A program made the position numbers and the translations under genes. Shown here in pieces: positions 62,989 to 64,000 of a stretch of DNA of 64,000 bases. The stretch is from NCBI GenBank assembly GCA_021413825.1, contig JAIOPQ010000083.1, positions 6,179-70,178 on the forward strand, written 5' to 3'. The stretch's first letter is position 1. Each line of letters begins with the position of its first letter. The stretch is from Spirochaetia bacterium (GTDB lineage: Bacteria > Spirochaetota > Leptospiria > Leptospirales > Leptonemataceae). Under the pieces are notes generated by a model. That model saw nothing but the letters and a program-made list of their open reading frames with translations. It was not told the origin of the DNA and did not search any database.

Positions 62989-64000
62989 ATGAAAACGGCG
63001 ATTGCGCTCCTAGCACTTCTTGCGGTAACTTTTTGCAGCAAGATTGATAATCCAAACGAAACTCCACCTGGCCCTTCACCAGAACCAGTTCCATTCCCGG
63101 TAAAAGCGCGCGCCTATTGGCCAACCGCAGACTGGAGAGTCGCTGCACCTGATCAAGCTGGCATGGATGCGGAGAAACTCAAAAAATTGGACGACTACCT
63201 TTTTACGCGCACTGGCGATGATATCAATCGCAAAGGAGTCCGCACGGACGGGGTCGTAATCGTACGCGATGGGAAAATCGTTTTTGAGAAGTACGCGCGC
63301 GGCTACACGCAAGACAGCCCACACCTGATCTGGTCCTCTGCAAAGAGTTTCACAAGTGCGCTGGTTGGAATCGCAATTAAGGAAGGACGTTTCAGCCTAA
63401 CGGATCCAATCAGCAAATTCTATGCTGATGCAAAAGAAGGAATGAAATCTGAGATCACCGTTGAGCACATTTTGCAGATGAGCTCCGGCCTGGCCTGGAG
63501 CGAAGGGTATGAAGCCTCACCACTCAAGTCTTCGGTTATCGCAATGCTTTACACATCCGGCCGCACAGACATGGGCTGGTTTACTTCAAGCTTTCCATTG
63601 AAGCATCGTCCGGGAACCCGCTGGTACTATTCAAGCGGAGACACAAACATGCTCTGCGGAATTCTGCACAAGACAATGTCTGAAGACGAGTATCAGAACT
63701 ACCCCTGGGAAAAACTCTTCAATCCAATTGGAATGAAACGAGTTACTTTCGAGCGTGATGGCGCTGGCAACTATGTAGGCTCCTCATATCTGTACGCACC
63801 TCCACGCGAACTTGCGAAATTTGGATTCCTCTATCTAAACGATGGAATGTGGGAGGGGAAACGAGTCCTACCGGAGGGTTGGGTAAAATACTCGCGTACG
63901 CTCGCGCCAGCTCTTCATGCGAATCCTCCAACCGGCGAGGCATGGGAAGGAAACTACGGGGCCCAATGGTGGATGAATCAAGCAGAGACGGACAAGAATC
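62989..64000 (+). CDS. serine hydrolase (class C beta-lactamase-like) lipoprotein, truncated by window edge
   Basis: MKTAIALLALLAVTFCSK lipobox-like; SSAKS (SxxK), WYYSSGDTNMLCGIL (YxS/N-type), SSGLAWSEGYE. No stop before the window end. Confidence 0.85.
   Translation, partial: MKTAIALLALLAVTFCSKIDNPNETPPGPSPEPVPFPVKARAYWPTADWRVAAPDQAGMDAEKLKKLDDYLFTRTGDDINRKGVRTDGVVIVRDGKIVFEKYARGYTQDSPHLIWSSAKSFTSALVGIAIKEGRFSLTDPISKFYADAKEGMKSEITVEHILQMSSGLAWSEGYEASPLKSSVIAMLYTSGRTDMGWFTSSFPLKHRPGTRWYYSSGDTNMLCGILHKTMSEDEYQNYPWEKLFNPIGMKRVTFERDGAGNYVGSSYLYAPPRELAKFGFLYLNDGMWEGKRVLPEGWVKYSRTLAPALHANPPTGEAWEGNYGAQWWMNQAETDKN

Overview
This 64 kb window is a densely coded bacterial chromosome segment with about 50 protein genes, one tRNA, no CRISPR array, no transposase and no rRNA. 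Gene content (7TMR-DISM histidine kinases, AraC regulator with a membrane N-terminus, SpvB/RHS protein, stand-alone GHSQG acyltransferase, many lipoproteins) suggests a Leptospirales-like spirochete or other diderm; this assignment is tentative. Most of the window is housekeeping: hrpB, prfB, uvrB, sdhCAB, pyrF, efp/epmB, ispD, lipB. The main points for a second look are: (1) a five-gene, roughly 9.3 kb operon (4569-13856, minus) of circularly permuted ATP-grasp, alpha-E, transglutaminase and DUF2126 proteins, matching a predicted but largely uncharacterised peptide-synthesis/tagging system, present in both fused and split form; (2) a 5.4 kb SpvB/RHS gene split by an apparent frameshift, with three FG-GAP/VCBS repeats, a membrane/lipobox insertion in the RHS core, and a C-terminal tract of nine in-register 11-residue repeats, followed by an overlapping membrane-protein gene; (3) a Spy/CnrX-like sensor, ECF sigma and single-TM small protein operon (CnrYXH-like) preceded by a GGAACC-N17-GTCTTA ECF-type promoter; (4) efp and epmB diverging from overlapping start codons; (5) a Fur-box-like inverted repeat upstream of sdhCAB. 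All calls come from reading the sequence and the ORF track; no database searches were run.
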